Assembly: GCA_963932145.1 (NCBI GenBank) | Contig: OZ010580.1 | Span: 4,398,634 to 4,462,633, forward strand | Direction of reading: 5' to 3' | DNA from: Acanthosepion lycidas | Taxonomy: Eukaryota > Mollusca > Cephalopoda > Sepiida > Sepiidae | DNA: 64,000 nt | Part shown: positions 1-12,191 of the stretch, piece by piece | How positions within the stretch are numbered: position 1 is the stretch's first letter | How the letters are laid out: each line of letters begins with the position of its first letter | Position numbers and translations under genes: made by a program | Notes under the pieces: generated by a model | What the model was told of the DNA's origin: nothing | The model's input: the letters and a program-made list of their open reading frames with translations, nothing else | Database searches by the model: none

Positions 1-209
1 TTCGAAAAATCTTGCCTCGATAAATTTATCAGGAACGGAATTCGAGTATCACATCTCTTCAAATGGCACACGTAGAATCGAAGAACAACACTGATGAAAG
101 CTGAAGGGCTTAAGAGACATCAGCATGTGGTCAAACGTAAGCGATCTGAGAGACACCTTTTACTGGATTAAAAGATTGCACGACAACACATTGGTGGTGC
201 CTACAACAT

Positions 210-280
210 TGCATCGGCCGGGAATCGAACCCGGGCCGCCCGCGTGGCAGGCGAGCATTCTACCACTGAACCACCGATGC
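210..280 (-). tRNA. tRNA-Gly-GCC: tRNA-Gly(GCC), unit 1
   Basis: A 71-nt cloverleaf including the discriminator A, no intron. The acceptor arms GCATCGG and CCGATGC pair over 7 bp, the anticodon loop CTGCCAC gives anticodon GCC, and the T arm is CCGGG-TTCGATT-CCCGG. The D arm contains GG at 18-19. Internal polymerase III promoters are visible: A box TGGTTCAGTGG and B box GGTTCGATTCC. It delivers glycine at GGC and GGT codons. The upstream flank has a TATAAAG-type element. The first T-run (TTTT, 170-173) is 36 nt past the 3' end, so the primary trailer should be long. This sequence is the reference for the other copies. Confidence 0.98.
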
Positions 281-302
281 TAGCGACGTACCTAGTAGCT
301 CG

Positions 303-317
303 TCTCTTTATATTTTT
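303..317 (-). promoter_or_regulatory. TATA-like element upstream of tRNA-Gly, unit 1
   Basis: Read on the minus strand, an AAATATAAAGAG element lies about 25-35 nt upstream of the tRNA 5' end at 280. Arthropod tRNA genes often depend on upstream AT-rich elements as well as internal boxes (established). Units 1, 7, 9, 10 and 12 have TATAAAG; all other forward units and the inverted unit have TATGAAG. Confidence 0.5.
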
Positions 318-1658
318 AATTTTATTATGTATTTTTCAGTCAGAAATATCACGAATGGATAAATCAACTTTGATCACTGGATATAAAATATACAATTATA
401 AATTGTTTCATCTTTCTAGAAAGTATATCTATACACTGACGTTTATAAGGAAGTTGGGATGGAAAACACTGAGTAATGAATAAATGAACATTTCGATAAT
501 CAAGTCTTTATTTAATAACGGCCAAGACGTAGTAAAATAAACGCTGGAAATTTCAATACGCTTAAAACCGACTTTTGCTTTGCAATAGGGACTCGTATCA
601 CACAACGAATTTTCAAGTTGCGATGATTATACAAACTTTTGCAAGAAATTAGGCCAAAATATGGAACGAAAAATTAACTGTTAAATGGAATTCATGTTTT
701 ATCACGATGAAAAACGTGTCAATTAAATGAGAATGAGAATAAAATCTTTCATGTCTGCCGGTTGAATATGAAATGATTTTTTGTCGAATTACACAGGTTT
801 TAGCAATTATAAAAGAAAAGCGAAGTGAAAAAATTCAAAGAAAGTAACACCACGTCTACTATAATATGAGGTTACTTGAATAGATCAATATGTCAGAATA
901 TATGCAAAGAAATAATTTCGCCAGCGATTGGAAGGAGAGTAACTGACTTACGCTCAGTAAAATGATATTCGTGATAATAGCAATTTCAAAACAATGATGA
1001 TGTTATACTTATTCAACTATTATTTATGTTTCGATAAAAGTTCATTGCATCTTTACAAATATGTGACAAGAGATAAAAACTGAAAATCATACAAAACTTT
1101 AAGAGGAAATGAGTCGGGTTTCGTTGTCTCCAGAGCAAGCACTGAAATGAATTCATTATAACTGGCGAGTCACACAAGCACACCAACACGCAACACTTGT
1201 AGGGTAAAAATATGTATTCCGACAAAGGTTTTCCTTCTTAATGTTCGACGTGATAGGAAACGAGAAAATGTGCAACAGAAGTCTATCATATTAAGAGGAG
1301 ACACGTGCGTGTAATTTTAACGCGGGAATGAATGGAAGGGCATGGATTTGCCGCTTATGGGGCGGAATGAAATATTCAGTGAAAAAAAAAACAAACAAAC
1401 ATACGCGCACGAGAGACATCATGTACTATATACCGTCAGATTATTAAAATTTATCGTGTCGCTTGTATTGTGTGAAGTTGAAAAATCTTTTCGACGGTGC
1501 GAAAATTATAGAAAACAATATTGGATATAAAATAATGAAAATTGTTGTTTATCTCGGTGTAGAAATTTTCGACTACTTCGATGTTGTTTGTACTCAGTAG
1601 TAATGTATATTCGATAGGAAATAAAAGTAATGAAACAATGTCTGTTTGACTGCTTGTT

Positions 1659-1668
1659 AAATAAAAGC
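1659..1668 (+). promoter_or_regulatory. TATA-like element upstream of 5S rRNA, unit 1
   Basis: AAATAAAAGC lies about 23-32 nt before the 5S start at 1691. Many arthropod 5S genes need a TATA-like element near -30 in addition to the internal control region (established). The element is present in all forward copies I read and in the inverted copy. Confidence 0.5.
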
Positions 1669-1690
1669 TCATTTAAGAGTTTTGCAAATC

Positions 1691-1809
1691 GTTTACGGCC
1701 ATATCACGTTGAACACACCGGTTCTCGTCCGATCACCGAAGTTAAGCGATGTCGAGCCTGGTCAGTACTTGGATGGGTGACCGCTTGGGAATACCAGGTG
1801 CTGTAAGTG
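1691..1809 (+). rRNA. 5S ribosomal RNA, unit 1 (allele A)
   Basis: A full 5S rRNA, 119 nt by helix I plus one base. The 5' GTTTACGGC pairs with the 3' GCTGTAAGT over 9 bp with G-U wobbles. Helix II is ACGTTG (16-21) with CGATGT (57-62). The conserved block with CTTGGATGGGTGACCGC marks the internal control region bound by TFIIIA. A T-run, CTTTTT (1810-1815), ends transcription immediately downstream. Allele A has G58 and U60, giving two G-U pairs in helix II. The product joins the large ribosomal subunit. Confidence 0.98.
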
Positions 1810-2196
1810 CTTTTTCTTCGAACCTTCAAATATTCACTAATTTTCGACGCTTTCACTATCTACTACTACATTTCTAACATAGAGATTTTGATTTGCTAAA
1901 ATTTCCTTTAAATTTAAATTTTTTTTACGAAAAAATACAAAACATTGGCACTGCATTGTTTTAGTCAAACAAATAAGACACGGATAATTCGAAAAATCTT
2001 GCCTCGATAAATTTATCAGGAACGGAATTCGAGTATCACATCTCTTCAAATGGCACACGTAGAATCGAAGAACAACACTGATGAAAGCTGAAGGGCTTAA
2101 GAGACATCAGCATGTGGTCAAACGTAAGCGATCTGAGAGACACCTTTTACTGGATTAAAAGATTGCACGACAACACATTGGTGGTGCCTACAACAT
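1810..2196. other. Convergent spacer of the unit (example: between units 1 and 2)
   Basis: About 0.39 kb between the 3' end of a 5S gene and the 3' end of the next tRNA-Gly. Both genes point into it, so their terminators lie here: the 5S T-run at the left edge and the minus-strand tRNA T-run about 36 nt from the right edge. No other gene is visible. The same spacer follows every 5S copy. Confidence 0.8.
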
Positions 2197-2267
2197 TGCA
2201 TCGGCCGGGAATCGAACCCGGGCCGCCCGCGTGGCAGGCGAGCATTCTACCACTGAACCACCGATGC
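2197..2267 (-). tRNA. tRNA-Gly-GCC: tRNA-Gly(GCC), unit 2
   Basis: Same 71-nt sequence as unit 1. Upstream element is TATGAAG, and the 5' flank reads GTACGCAG on the plus strand instead of GTACCTAG. Confidence 0.98.
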
Positions 2268-3682
2268 TAGCGACGTACGCAGTAGCTCGTCTCTTCATAT
2301 TTTTAATTTTATTATGTATTTTTCAGTCAGAAATATCACGAATGGATAAATCAACTTTGATCACTGGATATAAAATATACAATTATAAATTGTTTCATCT
2401 TTCTAGAAAGTATATCTATACATTGACGTTTATAAGGAAGTTGGGATGGAAAACACTGAGTAATGAATAAATGAACATTTCGATAATCAAGTCTTTATTT
2501 AATAACGGCCAAGACGGAGTAAAATAAACGCTGGAAATTTCAATACGCTTAAAACCGACTTTTGCTTTGCAATAGGGACTCGTATCACACAACGAATTTT
2601 CAAGTTGCGATGATTATACAAACTTTTGCAAGAAATTAGGCCAAAATATGGAACGAAAAATTAACTGTTAAATGGAATTCATGTTTTATCACGATGAAAA
2701 ACGTGTCAATTAAATGAGAATGAGAATAAAATCTTTCATGTCTGCCGGTTGAATATGAAATGATTTTTTGTCGAATTACACAGGTTTTAGCAATTATAAA
2801 AGAAAAGCGAAGTGAAAAAATTCAAAGAAAGTAACACCACGTCTACTATAATATGAGGTTACTTGAATAGTTCAATTCAATATGTCAGAATATATGCAAA
2901 GAAATAATTTCGCCAGCGATTGGAAGGAGAGTAACTGACTCACGCTCAGTAAAATGATATTCGTGATAATAGCAATTTCAAAACAATGATGATGTTATAC
3001 TTATTCAACTATTATTTATGTTTCGATAAAAGTTCATTGCATCTTTACAAATATGTGACAAGAGATAAAAACTGAAAATCATACAAAACTTTAAGAGGAA
3101 ATGAGTCGGGTTTCGTTGTCTCCAGAGCAAGCACTGAAATGAATTCATTATAACTGGCGAGTCACACAAGCACACCAACACGCAACACTTGTAGGGTAAA
3201 AATATGTATTCCGACAAAGGTTTTCCTTCTTAATGTTCGACGTGATAGGAAACGAGAAAATGTGCAACAGAAGTCTATCATATTAAGAGGAGACACGTGC
3301 GTGTAATTTTAACGCGGGAATGAATGGAAGGGCATGGATTTGCCGCTTATGGGGCGGAATGAAATATTCAGTGAAAAAAAAAACAAACAAACATACGCGC
3401 ACGAGAGACATCATGTACTATATACCGTCAGATTATTACAATTTATCGTGTCGCTTGTATTGTGTGAAGTTGAAAAATCTTTTCGACGGTGCGAAAATTA
3501 TAGAAAACAATATTGGATATAAAATAATGAAAATTGTTGTTTATCTCGGTGTAGAAATTTTCGACTACTTCGATGTTGTTTGTACTCAGTAGTAATGTAT
3601 ATTCGATAGGAAATAAAAGTAATGAAACAATGTCTGTTTGACTGCTTGTTAAATAAAAGCTCATTTAAGAGTTTTGCAAATC

Positions 3683-3801
3683 GTTTACGGCCATATCACG
3701 TTGAACACACCGGTTCTCGTCCGATCACCGAAGTTAAGCAACGTCGAGCCTGGTCAGTACTTGGATGGGTGACCGCTTGGGAATACCAGGTGCTGTAAGT
3801 G
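3683..3801 (+). rRNA. 5S ribosomal RNA, unit 2 (allele B)
   Basis: Allele B: A58 and C60, so helix II is fully Watson-Crick. The base after GTAAGTG is A rather than C, giving GTGATTTTTC before the T-run; only units 2 and 5 share this. Confidence 0.98.
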
Positions 3802-4188
3802 ATTTTTCTTCGAACCTTCAAATATTCACTAATTTTCGACGCTTTCACTATCTACTACTACATTTCTAACATACAGATTTTGATTTGCTAAAATTTCCTT
3901 TAAATTTAAATTTTTTTTACGAAAAAATACAAAAAATTGGCACTGCATTGTTTTAGTCAAACAAATAAGACACGGATAATTCGAAAAATCTTGCCTCGAT
4001 AAATTTATCAGGAACGGAATTCGAGTATCACATCTCTTCAAATGGCACACGTAGAATCGAAGAACAACACTGATGAAAGCTGAAGGGCTTAAGAGACATC
4101 AGCATGTGGTCAAACGTAAGCGATCTGAGAGACACCTTTTACTGGATTAAAAGATTGCACGACAACACATTGGTGGTGCCTACAACAT

Positions 4189-4259
4189 TGCATCGGCCGG
4201 GAATCGAACCCGGGCCGCCCGCGTGGCAGGCGAGCATTCTACCACTGAACCACCGATGC
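4189..4259 (-). tRNA. tRNA-Gly-GCC: tRNA-Gly(GCC), unit 3
   Basis: Sequence unchanged. The unit is a 1974-bp type with both 9-bp deletions and a GTACCCAG flank; units 6 and 8 are near-identical. Confidence 0.98.
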
Positions 4260-5656
4260 TAGCGACGTACCCAGTAGCTCGTCTCTTCATATTTTTAATT
4301 TTATTATGTATTTTTCAGTCACGAATGGATAAATCAACTTTGATCACTGGATATAAAATATACAATTATAAATTGTTTCATCTTTCTAGAAAGTATATCT
4401 ATACACTGACGTTTATAAGGAAGTTGGGATGGAAAACACTGAGTAATGAATAAATGAACATTTCGATAATCAAGTCTTTATTTAATAACGGCCAAAAATA
4501 AACGCTGGAAATTTCAATACGCTTAAAACCGACTTTTGCTTTGCAATAGGGACTCGTATCACACAACGAATTTTCAAGTTGCGATGATTATACAAACTTT
4601 TGCAAGAAATTAGGCCAAAATATGGAACGAAAAATTAACTGTTAAATGGAATTCATGTTTTATCACGATGAAAAACGTGTCAATTAAATGAGAATGAGAA
4701 TAAAATCTTTCATGTCTACCGGTTGAATATGAAATGATTTTTTGTCGAATTACACAGGTTTTAGCAATTATAAAAGAAAAGCGAAGTGAAAAAATTCAAA
4801 GAAAGTAACACCACGTCTACTATAATATGAGGTTACTTGAATAGTTCAATTCAATATGTCAGAATATATGCAAAGAAATAATTTCGCCAGCGATTGGAAG
4901 GAGAGTAACTGACTCACGCTCAGTAAAATGATATTCGTGATAATAGCAATTTCAAAACAATGATGATGTTATACTTATTCAACTATTATTTATGTTTCGA
5001 TAAAAGTTCATTGCATCTTTACAAATATGTGACAAGAGATAAAAACTGAAAATCATACAAAACTTTAAGAGGAAATGAGTCGGGTTTCGTTGTCTCCAGA
5101 GCAAGCACTGAAATGAATTCATTATAACTGGCGAGTCACACAAGCACACCAACACGCAACACTTGTAGGGTAAAAATATGTATTCCGACAAAGGTTTTCC
5201 TTCTTAATGTTCGACGTGATAGGAAACGAGAAAATGTGCAACAGAAGTCTATCATATTAAGAGGAGACACGTGCGTGTAATTTTAACGCGGGAATGAATG
5301 GAAGGGCATGGATTTGCCGCTTATGGGGCGGAATGAAATATTCAGTGAAAAAAAAAACAAACAAACATACGCGCACGAGAGACATCATGTACTATATACC
5401 GTCAGATTATTAAAATTTATCGTGTCGCTTGTATTGTGTGAAGTTGAAAAATCTTTTCGACGGTGCGAAAATTATAGAAAACAATATTGGATATAAAATA
5501 ATGAAAATTGTTGTTTATCTCGGTGTAGAAATTTTCGACTACTTCGATGTTGTTTGTACTCAGTAGTAATGTATATTCGATAGGAAATAAAAGTAATGAA
5601 ACAATGTCTGTTTGACTGCTTGTTAAATAAAAGCTCATTTAAGAGTTTTGCAAATC

Positions 5657-5775
5657 GTTTACGGCCATATCACGTTGAACACACCGGTTCTCGTCCGATC
5701 ACCGAAGTTAAGCGATGTCGAGCCTGGTCAGTACTTGGATGGGTGACCGCTTGGGAATACCAGGTGCTGTAAGTG
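5657..5775 (+). rRNA. 5S ribosomal RNA, unit 3 (allele A)
   Basis: Allele A, with standard GTGCTTTTT downstream. The spacer before it carries the TTAAAATT variant shared with units 1, 6, 8 and 9. Confidence 0.98.
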
Positions 5776-6162
5776 CTTTTTCTTCGAACCTTCAAATATT
5801 CACTAATTTTCGACGCTTTCACTATCTACTACTACATTTCTAACATAGAGATTTTGATTTGCTAAAATTTCCTTTAAATTTAAATTTTTTTTACGAAAAA
5901 ATACAAAACATTGGCACTGCATTGTTTTAGTCAAACAAATAAGACACGGATAATTCGAAAAATCTTGCCTCGATAAATTTATCAGGAACGGAATTCGAGT
6001 ATCACATCTCTTCAAATGGCACACGTAGAATCGAAGAACAACACTGATGAAAGCTGAAGGGCTTAAGAGACATCAGCATGTGGTCAAACGTAAGCGATCT
6101 GAGAGACACCTTTTACTGGATTAAAAGATTGCACGACAACACATTGGTGGTGCCTACAACAT

Positions 6163-6233
6163 TGCATCGGCCGGGAATCGAACCCGGGCCGCCCGCGTGG
6201 CAGGCGAGCATTCTACCACTGAACCACCGATGC
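6163..6233 (-). tRNA. tRNA-Gly-GCC: tRNA-Gly(GCC), unit 4
   Basis: Sequence unchanged; unit closely resembles unit 2 (1992 bp, GACGGAGTA variant in the spacer). Confidence 0.98.
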
Positions 6234-7648
6234 TAGCGACGTACGCAGTAGCTCGTCTCTTCATATTTTTAATTTTATTATGTATTTTTCAGTCAGAAAT
6301 ATCACGAATGGATAAATCAACTTTGATCACTGGATATAAAATATACAATTATAAATTGTTTCATCTTTCTAGAAAGTATATCTATACATTGACGTTTATA
6401 AGGAAGTTGGGATGGAAAACACTGAGTAATGAATAAATGAACATTTCGATAATCAAGTCTTTATTTAATAACGGCCAAGACGGAGTAAAATAAACGCTGG
6501 AAATTTCAATACGCTTAAAACCGACTTTTGCTTTGCAATAGGGACTCGTATCACACAACGAATTTTCAAGTTGCGATGATTATACAAACTTTTGCAAGAA
6601 ATTAGGCCAAAATATGGAACGAAAAATTAACTGTTAAATGGAATTCATGTTTTATCACGATGAAAAACGTGTCAATTAAATGAGAATGAGAATAAAATCT
6701 TTCATGTCTGCCGGTTGAATATGAAATGATTTTTTGTCGAATTACACAGGTTTTAGCAATTATAAAAGAAAAGCGAAGTGAAAAAATTCAAAGAAAGTAA
6801 CACCACGTCTACTATAATATGAGGTTACTTGAATAGTTCAATTCAATATGTCAGAATATATGCAAAGAAATAATTTCGCCAGCGATTGGAAGGAGAGTAA
6901 CTGACTCACGCTCAGTAAAATGATATTCGTGATAATAGCAATTTCAAAACAATGATGATGTTATACTTATTCAACTATTATTTATGTTTCGATAAAAGTT
7001 CATTGCATCTTTACAAATATGTGACAAGAGATAAAAACTGAAAATCATACAAAACTTTAAGAGGAAATGAGTCGGGTTTCGTTGTCTCCAGAGCAAGCAC
7101 TGAAATGAATTCATTATAACTGGCGAGTCACACAAGCACACCAACACGCAACACTTGTAGGGTAAAAATATGTATTCCGACAAAGGTTTTCCTTCTTAAT
7201 GTTCGACGTGATAGGAAACGAGAAAATGTGCAACAGAAGTCTATCATATTAAGAGGAGACACGTGCGTGTAATTTTAACGCGGGAATGAATGGAAGGGCA
7301 TGGATTTGCCGCTTATGGGGCGGAATGAAATATTCAGTGAAAAAAAAAACAAACAAACATACGCGCACGAGAGACATCATGTACTATATACCGTCAGATT
7401 ATTACAATTTATCGTGTCGCTTGTATTGTGTGAAGTTGAAAAATCTTTTCGACGGTGCGAAAATTATAGAAAACAATATTGGATATAAAATAATGAAAAT
7501 TGTTGTTTATCTCGGTGTAGAAATTTTCGACTACTTCGATGTTGTTTGTACTCAGTAGTAATGTATATTCGATAGGAAATAAAAGTAATGAAACAATGTC
7601 TGTTTGACTGCTTGTTAAATAAAAGCTCATTTAAGAGCTTTGCAAATC

Positions 7649-7767
7649 GTTTACGGCCATATCACGTTGAACACACCGGTTCTCGTCCGATCACCGAAGT
7701 TAAGCAACGTCGAGCCTGGTCAGTACTTGGATGGGTGACCGCTTGGGAATACCAGGTGCTGTAAGTG
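7649..7767 (+). rRNA. 5S ribosomal RNA, unit 4 (allele B)
   Basis: Allele B. The immediate 5' flank reads AGAGCTTTGC instead of AGAGTTTTGC, a change shared with unit 10 and the inverted copy. Confidence 0.98.
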
Positions 7768-8154
7768 CTTTTTCTTCGAACCTTCAAATATTCACTAATT
7801 TTCGACGCTTTCACTATCTACTACTACATTTCTAACATAGAGATTTTGATTTGCTAAAATTTCCTTTAAATTTAAATTTTTTTTACGAAAAAATACAAAA
7901 CATTGGCACTGCATTGTTTTAGTCAAACAAATAAGACACGGATAATTCGAAAAATCTTGCCTCGATAAATTTATCAGGAACGGAATTCGAGTATCACATC
8001 TCTTCAAATGGCACATGTAGAATCGAAGAACAACACTGATGAAAGCTGAAGGGCTTAAGAGACATCAGCATGTGGTCAAACGTAAGCGATCTGAGAGACA
8101 CCTTTTACTGGATTAAAAGATTGCACGACAACACATTGGTGGTGACTACAACAT

Positions 8155-8225
8155 TGCATCGGCCGGGAATCGAACCCGGGCCGCCCGCGTGGCAGGCGAG
8201 CATTCTACCACTGAACCACCGATGC
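8155..8225 (-). tRNA. tRNA-Gly-GCC: tRNA-Gly(GCC), unit 5
   Basis: Sequence unchanged. First unit with GTGACTAC rather than GTGCCTAC just past the 3' end of the tRNA, a variant found again in unit 11 and in units 13 to 25. Confidence 0.98.
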
Positions 8226-9640
8226 TAGCGACGTACGCAGTAGCTCGTCTCTTCATATTTTTAATTTTATTATGTATTTTTCAGTCAGAAATATCACGAA
8301 TGGATAAATCAACTTTGATCACTGGATATAAAATATACAATTATAAATTGTTTCATCTTTCTAGAAAGTATATCTATACATTGACGTTTATAAGGAAGTT
8401 GGGATGGAAAACACTGAGTAATGAATAAATGAACATTTCGATAATCAAGTCTTTATTTAATAACGGCCAAGACGGAGTAAAATAAACGCTGGAAATTTCA
8501 ATACGCTTAAAACCGACTTTTGCTTTGCAATAGGGACTCGTATCACACAACGAATTTTCAAGTTGCGATGATTATACAAACTTTTGCAAGAAATTAGGCC
8601 AAAATATGGAACGAAAAATTAACTGTTAAATGGAATTCATGTTTTATCACGATGAAAAACGTGTCAATTAAATGAGAATGAGAATAAAATCTTTCATGTC
8701 TGCCGGTTGAATATGAAATGATTTTTTGTCGAATTACACAGGTTTTAGCAATTATAAAAGAAAAGCGAAGTGAAAAAATTCAAAGAAAGTAACACCACGT
8801 CTACTATAATATGAGGTTACTTGAATAGTTCAATTCAATATGTCAGAATATATGCAAAGAAATAATTTCGCCAGCGATTGGAAGGAGAGTAACTGACTCA
8901 CGCTCAGTAAAATGATATTCGTGATAATAGCAATTTCAAAACAATGATGATGTTATACTTATTCAACTATTATTTATGTTTCGATAAAAGTTCATTGCAT
9001 CTTTACAAATATGTGACAAGAGATAAAAACTGAAAATCATACAAAACTTTAAGAGGAAATGAGTCGGGTTTCGTTGTCTCCAGAGCAAGCACTGAAATGA
9101 ATTCATTATAACTGGCGAGTCACACAAGCACACCAACACGCAACACTTGTAGGGTAAAAATATGTATTCCGACAAAGGTTTTCCTTCTTAATGTTCGACG
9201 TGATAGGAAACGAGAAAATGTGCAACAGAAGTCTATCATATTAAGAGGAGACACGTGCGTGTAATTTTAACGCGGGAATGAATGGAAGGGCATGGATTTG
9301 CCGCTTATGGGGCGGAATGAAATATTCAGTGAAAAAAAAAACAAACAAACATACGCGCACGAGAGACATCATGTACTATATACCGTCAGATTATTACAAT
9401 TTATCGTGTCGCTTGTATTGTGTGAAGTTGAAAAATCTTTTCGACGGTGCGAAAATTATAGAAAACAATATTGGATATAAAATAATGAAAATTGTTGTTT
9501 ATCTCGGTGTAGAAATTTTCGACTACTTCGATGTTGTTTGTACTCAGTAGTAATGTATATTCGATAGGAAATAAAAGTAATGAAACAATGTCTGTTTGAC
9601 TGCTTGTTAAATAAAAGCTCATTTAAGAGTTTTGCAAATC

Positions 9641-9759
9641 GTTTACGGCCATATCACGTTGAACACACCGGTTCTCGTCCGATCACCGAAGTTAAGCAAC
9701 GTCGAGCCTGGTCAGTACTTGGATGGGTGACCGCTTGGGAATACCAGGTGCTGTAAGTG
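9641..9759 (+). rRNA. 5S ribosomal RNA, unit 5 (allele B)
   Basis: Allele B with the GTGATTTTTC 3' flank, as in unit 2. Confidence 0.98.
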
Positions 9760-10146
9760 ATTTTTCTTCGAACCTTCAAATATTCACTAATTTTCGACGC
9801 TTTCACTATCTACTACTACATTTCTAACATACAGATTTTGATTTGCTAAAATTTCCTTTAAATTTAAATTTTTTTTACGAAAAAATACAAAAAATTGGCA
9901 CTGCATTGTTTTAGTCAAACAAATAAGACACGGATAATTCGAAAAATCTTGCCTCGATAAATTTATCAGGAACGGAATTCGAGTATCACATCTCTTCAAA
10001 TGGCACACGTAGAATCGAAGAACAACACTGATGAAAGCTGAAGGGCTTAAGAGACATCAGCATGTGGTCAAACGTAAGCGATCTGAGAGACACCTTTTAC
10101 TGGATTAAAAGATTGCACGACAACACATTGGTGGTGCCTACAACAT

Positions 10147-10217
10147 TGCATCGGCCGGGAATCGAACCCGGGCCGCCCGCGTGGCAGGCGAGCATTCTAC
10201 CACTGAACCACCGATGC
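10147..10217 (-). tRNA. tRNA-Gly-GCC: tRNA-Gly(GCC), unit 6
   Basis: Sequence unchanged; the unit repeats the features of unit 3, both 9-bp deletions included. Confidence 0.98.
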
Positions 10218-11614
10218 TAGCGACGTACCCAGTAGCTCGTCTCTTCATATTTTTAATTTTATTATGTATTTTTCAGTCACGAATGGATAAATCAACTTTG
10301 ATCACTGGATATAAAATATACAATTATAAATTGTTTCATCTTTCTAGAAAGTATATCTATACACTGACGTTTATAAGGAAGTTGGGATGGAAAACACTGA
10401 GTAATGAATAAATGAACATTTCGATAATCAAGTCTTTATTTAATAACGGCCAAAAATAAACGCTGGAAATTTCAATACGCTTAAAACCGACTTTTGCTTT
10501 GCAATAGGGACTCGTATCACACAACGAATTTTCAAGTTGCGATGATTATACAAACTTTTGCAAGAAATTAGGCCAAAATATGGAACGAAAAATTAACTGT
10601 TAAATGGAATTCATGTTTTATCACGATGAAAAACGTGTCAATTAAATGAGAATGAGAATAAAATCTTTCATGTCTACCGGTTGAATATGAAATGATTTTT
10701 TGTCGAATTACACAGGTTTTAGCAATTATAAAAGAAAAGCGAAGTGAAAAAATTCAAAGAAAGTAACACCACGTCTACTATAATATGAGGTTACTTGAAT
10801 AGTTCAATTCAATATGTCAGAATATATGCAAAGAAATAATTTCGCCAGCGATTGGAAGGAGAGTAACTGACTCACGCTCAGTAAAATGATATTCGTGATA
10901 ATAGCAATTTCAAAACAATGATGATGTTATACTTATTCAACTATTATTTATGTTTCGATAAAAGTTCATTGCATCTTTACAAATATGTGACAAGAGATAA
11001 AAACTGAAAATCATACAAAACTTTAAGAGGAAATGAGTCGGGTTTCGTTGTCTCCAGAGCAAGCACTGAAATGAATTCATTATAACTGGCGAGTCACACA
11101 AGCACACCAACACGCAACACTTGTAGGGTAAAAATATGTATTCCGACAAAGGTTTTCCTTCTTAATGTTCGACGTGATAGGAAACGAGAAAATGTGCAAC
11201 AGAAGTCTATCATATTAAGAGGAGACACGTGCGTGTAATTTTAACGCGGGAATGAATGGAAGGGCATGGATTTGCCGCTTATGGGGCGGAATGAAATATT
11301 CAGTGAAAAAAAAAACAAACAAACATACGCGCACGAGAGACATCATGTACTATATACCGTCAGATTATTAAAATTTATCGTGTCGCTTGTATTGTGTGAA
11401 GTTGAAAAATCTTTTCGACGGTGCGAAAATTATAGAAAACAATATTGGATATAAAATAATGAAAATTGTTGTTTATCTCGGTGTAGAAATTTTCGACTAC
11501 TTCGATGTTGTTTGTACTCAGTAGTAATGTATATTCGATAGGAAATAAAAGTAATGAAACAATGTCTGTTTGACTGCTTGTTAAATAAAAGCTCATTTAA
11601 GAGTTTTGCAAATC

Positions 11615-11733
11615 GTTTACGGCCATATCACGTTGAACACACCGGTTCTCGTCCGATCACCGAAGTTAAGCGATGTCGAGCCTGGTCAGTACTTGGATGG
11701 GTGACCGCTTGGGAATACCAGGTGCTGTAAGTG
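11615..11733 (+). rRNA. 5S ribosomal RNA, unit 6 (allele A)
   Basis: Allele A, standard terminator flank. Confidence 0.98.
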
Positions 11734-12120
11734 CTTTTTCTTCGAACCTTCAAATATTCACTAATTTTCGACGCTTTCACTATCTACTACTACATTTCTA
11801 ACATAGAGATTTTGATTTGCTAAAATTTCCTTTAAATTTAAATTTTTTTTACGAAAAAATACAAAACATTGGCACTGCATTGTTTTAGTCAAACAAATAA
11901 GACACGGATAATTCGAAAAATCTTGCCTCGATAAATTTATCAGGAACGGAATTCGAGTATCACATCTCTTCAAATGGCACACGTAGAATCGAAGAACAAC
12001 ACTGATGAAAGCTGAAGGGCTTAAGAGACATCAGCATGTGGTCAAACGTAAGCGATCTGAGAGACACCTTTTACTGGATTAAAAGATTGCACGACAACAC
12101 ATTGGTGGTGCCTACAACAT

Positions 12121-12191
12121 TGCATCGGCCGGGAATCGAACCCGGGCCGCCCGCGTGGCAGGCGAGCATTCTACCACTGAACCACCGATGC
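12121..12191 (-). tRNA. tRNA-Gly-GCC: tRNA-Gly(GCC), unit 7
   Basis: Sequence unchanged. Upstream TATAAAG type with the GTACCTAG flank, as in unit 1, but the spacer A-run is the short form, so the unit is mosaic. Confidence 0.98.

Larger units (their letters stand above)
281..1690. other. Divergent spacer of the unit (example: unit 1)
   Basis: About 1.41 kb between the tRNA 5' end and the 5S 5' end, AT-rich. I see no second RNA gene, no further A-box/B-box pair and no convincing protein gene. Short open frames recur in every unit only because the units are nearly identical. It includes an A-run at about 1381-1390 whose length varies between units and a variable TTCAA site. The equivalent spacer lies between every tRNA and the following 5S. 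Confidence 0.8.

Noticed and set aside
244..483. 79-residue open frame beginning in the tRNA-Gly and recurring in nearly every unit
   Set aside because: It starts with GTG inside the antisense strand of the tRNA and runs into spacer. Its recurrence only reflects the tandem repeat.
1013..1225. 70-residue minus-strand frame conserved in all forward units, with a diverged relative at 51578-51790
   Set aside because: The inverted unit has a one-base deletion in the frame (AAAGTTTGTATG), and the diverged copy shows no codon-wise conservation. It looks like spacer homology, not a gene.
1342..1530. 62- to 90-residue plus-strand frames before the 5S
   Set aside because: Frame and length change with the A-run indel between units, which a real gene would not tolerate.
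1451..2058. Two 73-residue minus-strand frames flanking and overlapping the 5S region
   Set aside because: AT-rich frames with no recognisable domain, present only because units are near-identical.
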